DNA from: JBKHXF01 sp046566145
GTDB lineage: Bacteria; Actinomycetota; Nitriliruptoria; Nitriliruptorales; Nitriliruptoraceae
Length of the DNA: 35,752 nucleotides
Assembly (NCBI GenBank): GCA_046566145.1
Contig: JBKHXF010000035.1
Location: 1 to 35,752 of the forward strand
Reading direction: 5' to 3'
Position 1 is the first letter of the stretch, and each line of letters starts with the position of its first letter. Position numbers and translations under genes: made by a program. The notes under the pieces are model-generated. The model did no database searches. It saw only the letters and a list, made by a program, of their open reading frames with translations, and was not told where the DNA came from. Shown here piece by piece: positions 19,119 to 27,288 of this stretch.

Positions 19119-19136
19119 GTGTCAACCTCTTGACAC
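19119..19136 (+). promoter_or_regulatory. Inverted repeat over a consensus -35 box
   Basis: GTGTCAA at 19119-19125, loop CCTC, TTGACAC at 19130-19136: a perfect 7-bp repeat. The right arm contains a full -35 consensus TTGACA (19130-19135). The -10 is unclear: TTCTGT at 17-base or CTGTAT at 19-base spacing, both inside the next repeat. Likely the promoter of the membrane protein-GntR operon, with operator overlap (inference). Confidence 0.5.
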
Positions 19137-19150
19137 GATGCCGCTCGGCT

Positions 19151-19180
19151 GCTTCTGTATCACCTGTCTGATACAGAAGC
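19151..19180. promoter_or_regulatory. 12-bp perfect inverted repeat, candidate GntR operator
   Basis: GCTTCTGTATCA at 19151-19162, CCTGTC spacer, TGATACAGAAGC at 19169-19180. Its AT content is high for this genome, and TGTATCA-N6-TGATACA looks like a dimeric regulator site. It lies just downstream of a TTGACA box and 33 bases before the start of the two-gene unit that ends with a GntR regulator. A terminator is less likely because no T-run follows. Confidence 0.6.
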
Positions 19181-19212
19181 GGCCGCGAGGCGGCGTCACC
19201 GGAGGGGTCGGG

Positions 19213-20193
19213 ATGGACACGGCACGGGTGGGACTGCGGGTGGTGGGCGTCGCGGTGGTGGCGCTCCTGGGTGCGCCGCTCGCCGGCATGGCGATCGCCT
19301 CGTTCGGCGGTGGTGCGGCGCTCGGCGGCGTGGAGCTGCTCGGGCTGACGGGGGTGGTCGCCTTCGTCGCGGTGGGGGTCGTCCTCGTCGCCCGCATCGG
19401 CGGGTCCGCGGCAGCGGCGGGACGGTGGGCGGACCGGCGGGGGCTCGACACCCACGCCGACCCGGAGGCGGTGCGCCTGCTGGCTCGGTACCTCGCGCGG
19501 ACCCGCGCGTGGCGGACCGCCGGCGCCCTCCTCGGCGCCGCGGGGCTGCCCTGGCTGACCGTGGCGATGTCGCCGGCGACCCGGACGGACGCCGGCTGGG
19601 CGCTCTCCGCCGTCGTCGGGGCACTCGTCGGGTACGCGCTCGGGACCCTGACGGTCGAGCTGCGGCTCGACCGTCCGACCGAGCCCGTCCGGGCGCTGCG
19701 GCACCGGACCGTGGCGGACTACCTCGACACCGGCATCCGCGCCGGGGCACGGGGGACCCTCGCCCTCGCCGGGCTGCTGGCGTTCGTCGCGCTCGTCGGT
19801 GGCGACACCCGGACCGCCGGCGCTGCCGGGCTCGCGCTGGTCCTCGTCGCCGCCATCGTGCTCGAGGGGGCGACCCGGCTGGTCGTCGCGCGCCCGCAGC
19901 GGATCGCGAGCGGTGCGCTGCTGGCCGCCGACGACGCCGTCCGCCGCAGCTCCGTGCACGGGCTCGCCGGCACCGCGTGGGCGCTGGGCGTGGCCGTCCT
20001 CGGATCCGTCCTCGAGGCGATGGCGACCGCCGGGCCGATCGTCCTCCTCGCCGCGGTCCTGCACCTGCTCGTCCCCGGGACCTGGCTCGGCCTCGGGTCG
20101 GGGTACGTGCCGCGTGACGCGGCGCCGCGCGTGCCGTCCCTCGGTCCGTCGGAGGCGGCGGACGCCGGGTCGGGGGCGGAGGTGGGGGCGTGA
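19213..20193 (+). CDS. Polytopic membrane protein of unknown function, paired with GntR
   Basis: A 326-residue protein that I do not recognise. It has roughly eight hydrophobic segments: two near the N-terminus (about 8-30 and 40-62), then a basic cytoplasmic loop (RWADRRGLDTHADPEAVRLL) with RYLARTRAWRT, two more at about 95-145, two at 175-220 and two near 255-300. A short Pro/Gly tail follows. No ATPase, kinase or enzymatic motif is seen. The start is ATG at 19213 with GGAGGGG at 19201-19207, 5 bases away. An upstream in-frame ATG at 19138 would run through the inverted repeat and adds a non-membrane Cys-rich head, so it is rejected. It overlaps the GntR gene by 4 bases, which suggests a regulated transporter, sensor or immunity-like protein. 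Confidence 0.8.
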   Translation: MDTARVGLRVVGVAVVALLGAPLAGMAIASFGGGAALGGVELLGLTGVVAFVAVGVVLVARIGGSAAAAGRWADRRGLDTHADPEAVRLLARYLARTRAWRTAGALLGAAGLPWLTVAMSPATRTDAGWALSAVVGALVGYALGTLTVELRLDRPTEPVRALRHRTVADYLDTGIRAGARGTLALAGLLAFVALVGGDTRTAGAAGLALVLVAAIVLEGATRLVVARPQRIASGALLAADDAVRRSSVHGLAGTAWALGVAVLGSVLEAMATAGPIVLLAAVLHLLVPGTWLGLGSGYVPRDAAPRVPSLGPSEAADAGSGAEVGA

Positions 20194-20603
20194 CGGGCAC
20201 CGGGGATCGGGGGGCGGTCGTGGAGCTCGACGCCGGTTCGCCCGTCCCGCCCTACGAGCAGCTCCGGGCACAGCTGGAGGCCGCGATCGTCTCTGGAGGA
20301 CTCGCCGCCGAGGAGCGCCTGCCGACCGTTCGTCAGCTCGCCGGCGACCTCGGCGTCGCCCCCGGCACGGTCCAGCGGGCGTACCGCGAGCTCGAGGGCC
20401 TCGGCCTGGTGGAGGGGCGCGGCCGTCGTGGGACGGTCGTCACACCTCCAGCGACCTGGAGGAGCGACCTCGACCCGGAGGAGGAGGGCCGGCGGGCGGC
20501 CGAGCGGTTCGTCGCGGAGACCGCCCGGCTCGGGCTGCCGCCGGCGCGGGCGGTCGAGTTGGTCCGCTCCGCGCTGGCCGGGGCGACCGCCGGCGACGGG
20601 TGA
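20190..20603 (+). CDS. GntR-family transcriptional regulator, YtrA type
   Basis: A 137-residue DNA-binding protein. The winged-helix domain (about 17-85) shows the GntR pattern PPYEQLRAQLEAAIVSGGL, LPTVRQLAGDLGVAPGTVQRAY and LEGLGLVEGRGRRGTVV. The remaining 50 residues form a short helical tail, the mark of the YtrA subfamily, which lacks a large ligand domain and usually controls neighbouring ABC transporter genes. The GTG start overlaps the previous stop and has GGAGG at 20178-20182, 7 bases upstream. Probable repressor of its own operon through the repeats at 19119-19180 (inference). It may also affect the ABC genes that follow. Confidence 0.92.
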   Translation: MTGTGDRGAVVELDAGSPVPPYEQLRAQLEAAIVSGGLAAEERLPTVRQLAGDLGVAPGTVQRAYRELEGLGLVEGRGRRGTVVTPPATWRSDLDPEEEGRRAAERFVAETARLGLPPARAVELVRSALAGATAGDG

Positions 20604-20659
20604 GGCGAGGTCGGTCGCTCGGTCCGTCCGTCAGCTCCATGGCGGCGAACCCCGGGATG

Positions 20660-20688
20660 CGGCGCCGGCGGCACTGCCGCCGGCGCCG
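20660..20688 (+). terminator. Hairpin terminator after gntR
   Basis: Perfect repeat CGGCGCCGGCGGCA at 20660-20673 and TGCCGCCGGCGCCG at 20675-20688 around a single C, so about 12 bp would pair. TTCC follows. It sits 57 bases after the gntR stop and before the ABC promoter, so it probably separates the two units. Confidence 0.65.
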
Positions 20689-20721
20689 TTCCGTGCCCGG
20701 ACCGACCAAGATGTTTCGATG

Positions 20722-20749
20722 TTGAGATATATCCACCCCGCCGTACCCT
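20722..20749 (+). promoter_or_regulatory. Promoter of the ABC exporter operon, probably leaderless
   Basis: TTGAGA at 20722-20727 (5 of 6 to consensus), spacer 16, TACCCT (TANNNT) at 20744-20749. The GTG start lies 7 bases after the -10 box, so the transcript would begin at or next to the start codon. The local AT-rich stretch at 20710-20731 (ATGTTTCGATGTTGAGATAT) is a weak imperfect palindrome and may bind a regulator. Confidence 0.6.
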
Positions 20750-20756
20750 CGGGCAG

Positions 20757-22673
20757 GTGATGGACCCCTCCTCCCTGCTCCGCCGCGGGTGGCACGTCAC
20801 CCGCGTGGCCGTCCGCAACGCCCCCCGCCAGTTCGCCGCCGGCGGCGCGGGCGCGGCGCTGTACGCCGTGATGACGGTGCTCAGCTCGCTCGTGCTCGGC
20901 CGCGTCACCGACCGCGTGATCCTCCCCGCGTTCGAGGAGGGGGTCACGACGCGGGGCACGCTCGCGCTCGCCGTCACGGTGATCGTGGGCGTCGGGGTGC
21001 TCAAGGGCGTCGGGGTGGTCGGGCGGCGACTCGGGGCCTACGCGGCGCAGTACCGGCTGCAGGCCGACTTCCGGCGGCGGGTCACCCGCCGCTACCTCGA
21101 CCTGCCCATCGAGTGGCACCGCCGACACTCGACCGGGGCGCTGATGAGCAACGCCAACAGCGACATCGAGGCGGCCTTCTTCATCGCCGCGCCGCTGCCG
21201 ATGTCGTTCGCGGCCAGCGCGATGCTGGTGATCACGGGCGTGCTGCTCGTGGTCACCGACCCGCTGCTCGCCGCGATCGGGTTCACGGTCGGTCCGGCCA
21301 TCGCGTTCGTGAACTGGTACTTCGGTCGGCGGATGCGCGCCGCCGCGGAGGCCGCGCAGGCCGCCCGCGCCGACGTGTCCGGGGTCGCCCACGAGTCCTT
21401 CGACGGGGCCATCGTCGTCAAGACCATGGGACGCGAGGCCGCGGAGACCGCCCGCTTCCGCGTCGAGTCCGAGCGGCTGCGCGACGACATGATCGCGTTC
21501 GCGCGCGTCCGGGCCCGGTTCGACCCGCTCATGGAGGCGCTGCCCAACGTGGCGGTGCTGCTCGTGCTGCTCGTCGGGGCGTGGCGTGTCGAGCAGGGGG
21601 TGCTCTCCGCCGGCGACCTCGTCACCTTCGCGTACCTCTTCCGGCTCGTCGCCCTGCCGATGCGGGTGTTCGGGTGGCTCCTCGGCGAGCTGCCGCGCTC
21701 CATCGTCGGGCTCGACCGGGTCCAGCGCGTCCTCGACGAGCAGGGCTCCATGGCCTACGGCGACGCCCGGCCGACCGCCGGCGCCGGCGGTGCGCAGCTC
21801 GCCACCGAGCGCGTCACGTACGAGCACCCCGCGACACGCCGTGAGGACCTCGCGGACGCCCCGGGGCCCGCCGTGCCCGCGCCCGCCGCCCCCGACGCCG
21901 CCCACGTACCGGACCCCGACGAGCAGGTCGGCAGCCGGGGCGTCCACGACGTCACCTTCGACGTGCCGGCCGGCCGCACCGTCGCGGTCGTCGGCCCGAC
22001 CGGGTCGGGGAAGACGACGCTGGCGACCCTGCTGGTGCGCCTCTTCGACCCCGACGACGGCACGGTCCACCTCGACGGCGTCGGGCTGCACGACCTCGAG
22101 CGCGCCGAGCTCGCGGAGCAGGCCGCCATCGTGTTCCAGGAGCCGTTCGTGTTCGACGACACGGTCCGCGGCAACGTGACCCTCGGCCGCGACGTCGCCG
22201 AGGAGGACGTCCTCGAGGCCCTGCGCCTCGCCGGCGCGGAGGACTTCGTGGCCGGGCTGCCCGAGGGGCTCGACACCGAGGTCGGCGAGCGTGGCTCGAC
22301 GCTCTCCGGTGGGCAGCGCCAGCGCATCGCGCTGGCGCGGGCGCTCGTCCGTCGGCCGCGGCTGCTGGTCCTCGACGACGCGACCTCGGCCGTCGATGCC
22401 GCCGTCGAGGCCGAGATCCTCGCGAACCTCCGTGACGCGGCGATGCCGTCCACCGTCGTCATCGTGGCCTACCGCACCGGCTCCATCGCGCTGGCGGACG
22501 AGGTCGTGTTCCTCCGCGACGGGCGCATCGAGGCCCGCGGCACGCACGAGGAGCTGCTGGCCTCCGTGCCGGCGTACGCGCACCTCGTCACGGCCTACGA
22601 CACCGCGCGCGAGCAGGGGTACGGGACCGCCGACCGAGGGGCCGCCGGCGCCGAGCAGGAGGCGACGGCGTGA
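20757..22673 (+). CDS. ABC exporter subunit with degenerate ATP site (half 1 of heterodimer)
   Basis: A 638-residue half-transporter: six membrane segments in the first 320 residues, then a nucleotide-binding domain. Walker A is GPTGSGKT at 413-420, Q-loop FQEPFVFDD, signature LSGGQ at 516-520 (canonical). After Walker B D540 the catalytic Glu is replaced by D541, and the switch His is Y572 (VAYRTGS). A Pro/Ala-rich insert (PGPAVPAPAAPDAA) links the two domains. Together with the next gene this fits asymmetric exporters such as BmrCD or TM287/288, which move drugs or lipids. Substrate unknown. The start is GTG at 20757, with ATG next to it at 20760; no ribosome-binding site, consistent with leaderless translation. 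Confidence 0.93.
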   Translation: MMDPSSLLRRGWHVTRVAVRNAPRQFAAGGAGAALYAVMTVLSSLVLGRVTDRVILPAFEEGVTTRGTLALAVTVIVGVGVLKGVGVVGRRLGAYAAQYRLQADFRRRVTRRYLDLPIEWHRRHSTGALMSNANSDIEAAFFIAAPLPMSFAASAMLVITGVLLVVTDPLLAAIGFTVGPAIAFVNWYFGRRMRAAAEAAQAARADVSGVAHESFDGAIVVKTMGREAAETARFRVESERLRDDMIAFARVRARFDPLMEALPNVAVLLVLLVGAWRVEQGVLSAGDLVTFAYLFRLVALPMRVFGWLLGELPRSIVGLDRVQRVLDEQGSMAYGDARPTAGAGGAQLATERVTYEHPATRREDLADAPGPAVPAPAAPDAAHVPDPDEQVGSRGVHDVTFDVPAGRTVAVVGPTGSGKTTLATLLVRLFDPDDGTVHLDGVGLHDLERAELAEQAAIVFQEPFVFDDTVRGNVTLGRDVAEEDVLEALRLAGAEDFVAGLPEGLDTEVGERGSTLSGGQRQRIALARALVRRPRLLVLDDATSAVDAAVEAEILANLRDAAMPSTVVIVAYRTGSIALADEVVFLRDGRIEARGTHEELLASVPAYAHLVTAYDTAREQGYGTADRGAAGAEQEATA

Positions 22674-24514
22674 GCGCGATGTCCCGGCCGCTCGCCGACG
22701 ACCCCGGCGCCCGTGACGAGGGGGCGTGGGCGACGGTCGTGCGTGGCCTGCGGCTGAGCCCCGAGCTCCGGGTCGGCCTCGCCGGGACCCTCGTCCTCGC
22801 CCTGCTCGCGACCGCCGGTCGCGCCATCGTCCCGATCGCGGTGCAGCAGACCATCGACCGCGGCCTCACCGACGCCGGCGTCGACCTCGGCGCGGTCGCG
22901 CGGGCCGTCGCCGCCGCTGGCGTCGCCGTGCTGGTGACCGCGCTCGCCTCCGGGGCGATGAACGCGCGGCTCGCCAAGGTCGTCGAGACCGCCCTGTCGA
23001 GCCTGCGCGTGCGGGCGTTCCGCCACGTCCACGACCTGTCGATGCTGCACCAGGCGGCCCAGCAGCGCGGCCAGCTCGTCGCGCGGGTCACCACCGACGT
23101 CGACGAGATCAGCCGCTTCATGTCGTGGGGCGGCATCAACCTGCTCACGTCCACCGGGCAGCTGACCGTCGCCACGATCGTGATGTTCGTCTACTCGTGG
23201 CAGCTCGCGCTCGTGGTGCTGGTGAGCTTCCTGCCGTTCGTCCTGTCGGCGCGGTGGTTCCAGCGCCGGCTGACCGTGGCGTACCTCGAGGTCCGCCAGC
23301 GGGTCGGCGCGCTGCTGTCCGTGGTCGCCGAGACGGTCGTCGGGGCCCCGGTGGTGCGCGCGTACGGCATCGAGGCCCGCACGCAGGCTCGGCTCGACGA
23401 GCGCATCGAGGCCCACCGCGAGCAGGCGGTCCGGGCCGGCGCGCTGAGCTCGGTCTTCTCCGGCACGGGCGAGGCGTTCGGCGCCGCCGCGACCGCTGCG
23501 GTCGTGGTGGTCGGCGTGCTGCTCGGCATCGACGGCGGCGTCACGGCCGGCACCGTGGTCGCCTTCCTGTTCCTCATCACGCTCTTCATCGAGCCGGTGC
23601 AGGTCGCCATGGAGGTCATCAACGAGGGCCAGACCGCCGTCGCGGGCTGGCGGCGGGTGCTCGACGTGCTCGACGTGGCCCCGGACGTGGCCGATCCGGG
23701 AGCCGCCGGCGTGACGATCCCGGCCGGTCCGATCGGGGTCGAGTTCCGGGGCGTCGGCTTCCGCTACCCCCGGCCGGGCGAGTCGGGGGTCGCCGCGAGC
23801 GGCCCCAGGGTGCTGCACGACGTCGAGGTGACGATCGAGCCGCGGACCCGGGTCGCGGTGGTCGGCGAGACCGGCTCGGGCAAGACGACCTTCGCGAAGC
23901 TGCTGACCCGCCTGATGGACCCGACGGAGGGGCAGGTGCTGGTCAACGGTGCCCCGCTCGACCGCATCCGGTTCGACTCCCTGCGCCGGCGGCTGGTCAT
24001 GGTCCCCCAGGACGGCGCGCTGTTCGAGGGCTCCATCGCCGAGAACGTCGCCATGGGCCTCGACGCGCTCGACACCCGCAGCGGCAAGAGCGACCGCGAG
24101 CTCATCGAGCTCGCCCTCGTGGAGCTGGGCCTCGCCGACTGGCTCGAGGAGCTCCCCGACGGGCTCGACACGCCGGTCGGCGAGCGGGGTTCGGCGCTGT
24201 CGGCGGGGGAACGGCAGCTCGTCGCGCTCGCGCGGGCCTACGTCTCCAACCCCGACCTGCTCGTGCTCGACGAGGCCACCTCGGCGGTCGACCCGGCGAC
24301 CGAGGTGCGGCTGCAGCGGGCCCTGGTCGGCCTCACGCGCGGGCGGACCACCGTGTCGATCGCGCACCGCCTCTCGACCGCGGAGGCGGCCGACGTGGTG
24401 CTCGTGTTCGACGAGGGCCGCATCGTCGAGGCTGGTCCGCACGCCGAGCTGGTCGAGGCCGGCGGGGTGTACGCCCGGCTGCACGCGTCGTGGCGGACGG
24501 GGCAGGCCGCGTGA
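22670..24514 (+). CDS. ABC exporter subunit with catalytic ATP site (half 2 of heterodimer)
   Basis: A 614-residue half-transporter with six membrane segments followed by a nucleotide-binding domain. Walker A GETGSGKT at 399-406, Walker B D534 with catalytic E535 (LDEATSAVD) and switch H566 (IAHRLST) are all intact. The signature is degenerate, LSAGE at 510-514. In the head-to-tail dimer its good Walker site would face the LSGGQ of the first subunit, forming the single active site. The GTG start overlaps the first gene by 4 bases, with AGGAGG at 22657-22662 seven bases upstream, giving coupled equal synthesis. Family-level function is well supported; the cargo is not. Confidence 0.94.
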   Translation: MSAMSRPLADDPGARDEGAWATVVRGLRLSPELRVGLAGTLVLALLATAGRAIVPIAVQQTIDRGLTDAGVDLGAVARAVAAAGVAVLVTALASGAMNARLAKVVETALSSLRVRAFRHVHDLSMLHQAAQQRGQLVARVTTDVDEISRFMSWGGINLLTSTGQLTVATIVMFVYSWQLALVVLVSFLPFVLSARWFQRRLTVAYLEVRQRVGALLSVVAETVVGAPVVRAYGIEARTQARLDERIEAHREQAVRAGALSSVFSGTGEAFGAAATAAVVVVGVLLGIDGGVTAGTVVAFLFLITLFIEPVQVAMEVINEGQTAVAGWRRVLDVLDVAPDVADPGAAGVTIPAGPIGVEFRGVGFRYPRPGESGVAASGPRVLHDVEVTIEPRTRVAVVGETGSGKTTFAKLLTRLMDPTEGQVLVNGAPLDRIRFDSLRRRLVMVPQDGALFEGSIAENVAMGLDALDTRSGKSDRELIELALVELGLADWLEELPDGLDTPVGERGSALSAGERQLVALARAYVSNPDLLVLDEATSAVDPATEVRLQRALVGLTRGRTTVSIAHRLSTAEAADVVLVFDEGRIVEAGPHAELVEAGGVYARLHASWRTGQAA

Positions 24515-24567
24515 CGTAGTCTCGGCCGCCGTGGGGAGCGACGCGCGCGGGACGAGGAGACGACGCC

Positions 24568-26319
24568 GTGACCGAGGCCGTGACCGAGCAGGGGACCCTG
24601 GCGATCCCGGAGGCCGAGCACCGGATCGACCCGACCCCGCTCGACCTCGTGGACCAGGCGGTCGCGACGCTCGAGGCCAACCGCAAGGCGTGGGTGCAGA
24701 CCACGGTCGACGACCGCATCGCGCTGCTCGACGAGCTGCTGACGACCACGCTGGCCGCCGCGCCGGCGTGGACCACGGCGGCGGCCGTCGCCAAGGGCAT
24801 CGACCGGGACTCGCCGCTGATGGGCGAGGACTGGATCTCCGGGCCGTCGGTGACCCTGCGCAACCTGCGCCTGCTCAAGGAGACCCTCGAGGAGGTCCGC
24901 GACCACGGCGCCCCGCAGGTCGAGTTCGTCACGCGCCCCAACGGGCAGGTCGCCGCGAAGGTGTTCCCCTCGGGGCTGCTCGACCAGGCGATGTTCCCCG
25001 GGTTCCGCGCCGAGGTCTGGCTCGAGCCGGGCGTCACGCTGGAGGAGGCGCGCGCCTCGACGGCCCGCATCCACCGGCCCGGCGGCAAGGACGACGGCGG
25101 CGTCGCGCTGGTCCTCGGGGCCGGCAACGTGTCCTCGATCGCGCCGATGGACGTGCTCTACAAGCTGTTCGTCGAGGACCGCGTCTGCGTGCTGAAGATG
25201 AACCCGGTGAACGAGCACCTCGGTCCCCACCTGGCGGCCGCGCTGGCCCCGCTGGTCGAGCGCGACCTGCTCCGACTCGTCTACGGCGGCGCGGAGGTCG
25301 GTGCGCACCTGTCGAGCCACCCGCAGGTCGACGAGATCCACATCACCGGCTCCGACAAGACCCACGACGCGATCGTCTTCGGTCCCGGTCCGGAGGGGCG
25401 GGAGCGCAAGGCCCGGGGCGAGCGCATCAACGACAAGCCCATCAGCTCCGAGCTCGGCAACGTCAGCCCGGTCATCGTCGTGCCCGGCCCGTGGTCCGAC
25501 GCCGACGTGCGGTTCCAGGCCGACAACCTGACGTCGATGCTCGTCCAGAACGCCGGCTTCAACTGCATCGCCGCGCGGGTGTTCGTGACCCACGCGTCGT
25601 GGGCCCGCCGGCGGCCGCTGCTCGACGCCATCCGCGACTCGTTGCGGGCCGCCGAGCCCCGCGTGCCGTACTACCCCGGCGCGGTCGACCGCTGGCGGAC
25701 CTTCGTCGAGGCGCACCCGCAGGCCGAGTGGTTCGGCCCCGAGGGCGAGGACCGGGTGCCGTTCACGTTCATCCCCGGCCTCGACCCCCACGACACCGAC
25801 GACGTGGCCTTCACCACCGAGGCGTTCTGCGGGGTCGTCGGCGAGGCGCCGCTGGACGCGCCGCGGTCGGTGCCGGAGTACATCGCCCGGGCCGTCGAGT
25901 TCTGCAACGACACCCTGTGGGGGACGCTGTCGGCGTCGATCGTCGTCCACCCGGCCTCGCTGCGGGACCCGGCCATCGCGCAGGCGGTCGACCGTGCCAT
26001 CGAGGACCTGCGCTACGGCTCCGTGGTCGTGAACCACTGGTCGGCCGTCCCCTACGGGCTCGTGTCGACCACGTGGGGTGCGTACCCGGGCCACACCGAC
26101 ACCGACATCCAGTCCGGCCGCGGCGTCGTGCACAACACGAAGATGCTCGAGCGCCCGCAGAAGTCGGTCGTCTGGGGCCCGTTCCGGACGCCGACCACGC
26201 CCGTGTGGTTCCACACCAACCGCACGCTGCACAGGCTCGGCCCGGTGCTCGCCGAGTTCGAGGCCACGCAGGACCTCCGGCTGCTGCCGCGCCTGCTCTG
26301 GCACGCCGCCCGCGGCTGA
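24568..26319 (+). CDS. Aldehyde dehydrogenase superfamily protein, substrate unknown
   Basis: A 583-residue enzyme, longer than the usual 480-500. It has the superfamily's catalytic pair: E295 in SSELGNVSPVIV and nucleophile C333 in NAGFNCIAARV. The usual NAD-site GSTxxG is altered to TGSDKTHDAIV. LGAGNVSSIAPMDVLYKLF and LKMNPVNEHLG correspond to the nucleotide-binding strand region. These departures place it in a divergent branch, so NAD(P) use and aldehyde oxidation are inferred. GTG 24568 has GAGGAGA at 24554-24560, 7 bases away. A TAGTCT at 24516-24521 may be a -10 box, so it may have its own promoter after the ABC genes. It ends 5 bases from the opposing gene's stop. Confidence 0.82.
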   Translation: MTEAVTEQGTLAIPEAEHRIDPTPLDLVDQAVATLEANRKAWVQTTVDDRIALLDELLTTTLAAAPAWTTAAAVAKGIDRDSPLMGEDWISGPSVTLRNLRLLKETLEEVRDHGAPQVEFVTRPNGQVAAKVFPSGLLDQAMFPGFRAEVWLEPGVTLEEARASTARIHRPGGKDDGGVALVLGAGNVSSIAPMDVLYKLFVEDRVCVLKMNPVNEHLGPHLAAALAPLVERDLLRLVYGGAEVGAHLSSHPQVDEIHITGSDKTHDAIVFGPGPEGRERKARGERINDKPISSELGNVSPVIVVPGPWSDADVRFQADNLTSMLVQNAGFNCIAARVFVTHASWARRRPLLDAIRDSLRAAEPRVPYYPGAVDRWRTFVEAHPQAEWFGPEGEDRVPFTFIPGLDPHDTDDVAFTTEAFCGVVGEAPLDAPRSVPEYIARAVEFCNDTLWGTLSASIVVHPASLRDPAIAQAVDRAIEDLRYGSVVVNHWSAVPYGLVSTTWGAYPGHTDTDIQSGRGVVHNTKMLERPQKSVVWGPFRTPTTPVWFHTNRTLHRLGPVLAEFEATQDLRLLPRLLWHAARG

Positions 26320-26324
26320 CGGGG

Positions 26325-27275
26325 TCAGCTCGTCCGGGCGCGCCCCGTCGGCGTGAACCCGAGCAGCTCCCACCGACCCGGGTCCTCGGGGTCGGCCCCG
26401 CACGACACCGGCCTCGCGGTGCCCGTCGGCGCGAGCCGGAGGCTGAGCGCGACCGCGACGTCCGCCTCGGGCACGGACGCCGTGACGGTCACGATGCCGT
26501 CGCCGCGGGGTGCCGACGGGTTCCCGACCACGACGTCGTCGATGCCGCGCAGCGCCATCCGCTCCCGGACGAACCAGTCGGCGGCCTGCGCGGCGCGGGG
26601 CAGGGAGGAGCGACCGCGCAGCACGTCGAGGTCGACGAGCCCTCGACGGTGCGTCGCCACCACCTCGAGGGCCCGCTGCGGGTCGAGCCCGCCGTAGACG
26701 AGCCCCTCGGGCAGCACCACGAGGTTGGCCGCGAACCGGTGCCCACCGGTGTGCGAGGTCTCCCAGGTCGCGTCGGCGTGGATCGAGGCGAGCGCGGCGC
26801 CGACGGGTCGCCCCCACCGGGCGCAGCAGGCATCGCGTCGCGCGTGCGCGCAGACGAGCAGGGCCGGTCCGTCGACGGGCGCGCCGAGCCCCGGGGGGTC
26901 GGCGCGGAGCGCGAGCCGCGGGTCGACGTCGAGCAGCTCACGCGGGTCGTCCAGCTCGAGCCGTTCCATCCACGTGGCCCCCGGCAGGCTCGACGCGAGC
27001 AGCACCACCGTGGCGTGGGGGGTGTCGTCGCGGCCGGGCCGGCGCAGGACCTGGGGCCGCACCCCGGTGCCCTCCGTCGCGGCGGCGAGGTGGGCGGCGA
27101 CCTCGGCGGGGAGCTGGCTCCCCGCGAACGCGTCGCGGCCCCACGCGCCCGGCTGCTCGACCGCGATCCACCCCCGGGCCTCCGGGGCCGTGCCGAGCAA
27201 CGGCTCGTGCAGGCCCCGCGACGCGAGCGCGCAGTCGTCGGGGAGGGAGGGGGGCAGGACGTCGTCGGGTGGCAC
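26325..27275 (-). CDS. Sucrase/ferredoxin-like family protein (thioredoxin-fold, putative Fe-S)
   Basis: A 316-residue protein of the Suc_Fer-like family. Family marks: Cys15 (DDCALAS), LGTAPEARGWIAVEQPGAWG, the cysteine-rich CAHARRDACCARWG with C142, C150 and C151, and WETSHTGGHRFAANLVVLP. The region resembles thioredoxin-like 2Fe-2S ferredoxins. The sucrase name comes from an old plant report, and the real role is unknown; electron transfer is inferred. The C-terminal 100 residues hold a separate acidic domain. The start is GTG at 27275, 7 bases after a TAGGGT on the minus strand, so the message may be leaderless. Divergent from rplU and convergent with the aldehyde dehydrogenase gene. Confidence 0.85.
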   Translation of the reverse strand: MPPDDVLPPSLPDDCALASRGLHEPLLGTAPEARGWIAVEQPGAWGRDAFAGSQLPAEVAAHLAAATEGTGVRPQVLRRPGRDDTPHATVVLLASSLPGATWMERLELDDPRELLDVDPRLALRADPPGLGAPVDGPALLVCAHARRDACCARWGRPVGAALASIHADATWETSHTGGHRFAANLVVLPEGLVYGGLDPQRALEVVATHRRGLVDLDVLRGRSSLPRAAQAADWFVRERMALRGIDDVVVGNPSAPRGDGIVTVTASVPEADVAVALSLRLAPTGTARPVSCGADPEDPGRWELLGFTPTGRARTS

Positions 27276-27282
27276 GGGCCGG

Positions 27283-27288
27283 ACCCTA
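27283..27288 (-). promoter_or_regulatory. -10 box for the Suc_Fer-like gene, leaderless arrangement
   Basis: TAGGGT on the minus strand (27288 to 27283), exactly 7 bases before the GTG start, the same layout as the ABC promoter. A GTGGCC at 17-base spacing could be the -35 box (3 of 6). No ribosome-binding site lies between. Confidence 0.4.

Noticed and set aside
19151..19180. Terminator of the RNase E/G gene
   Set aside because: The stem has low GC content for this genome, no T-run follows, and it sits downstream of a -35 box; an operator is more likely.
19138..19212. Upstream ATG for the membrane protein
   Set aside because: It lies inside the promoter/operator repeats; the ATG at 19213 has a strong ribosome-binding site and begins at the first membrane segment.
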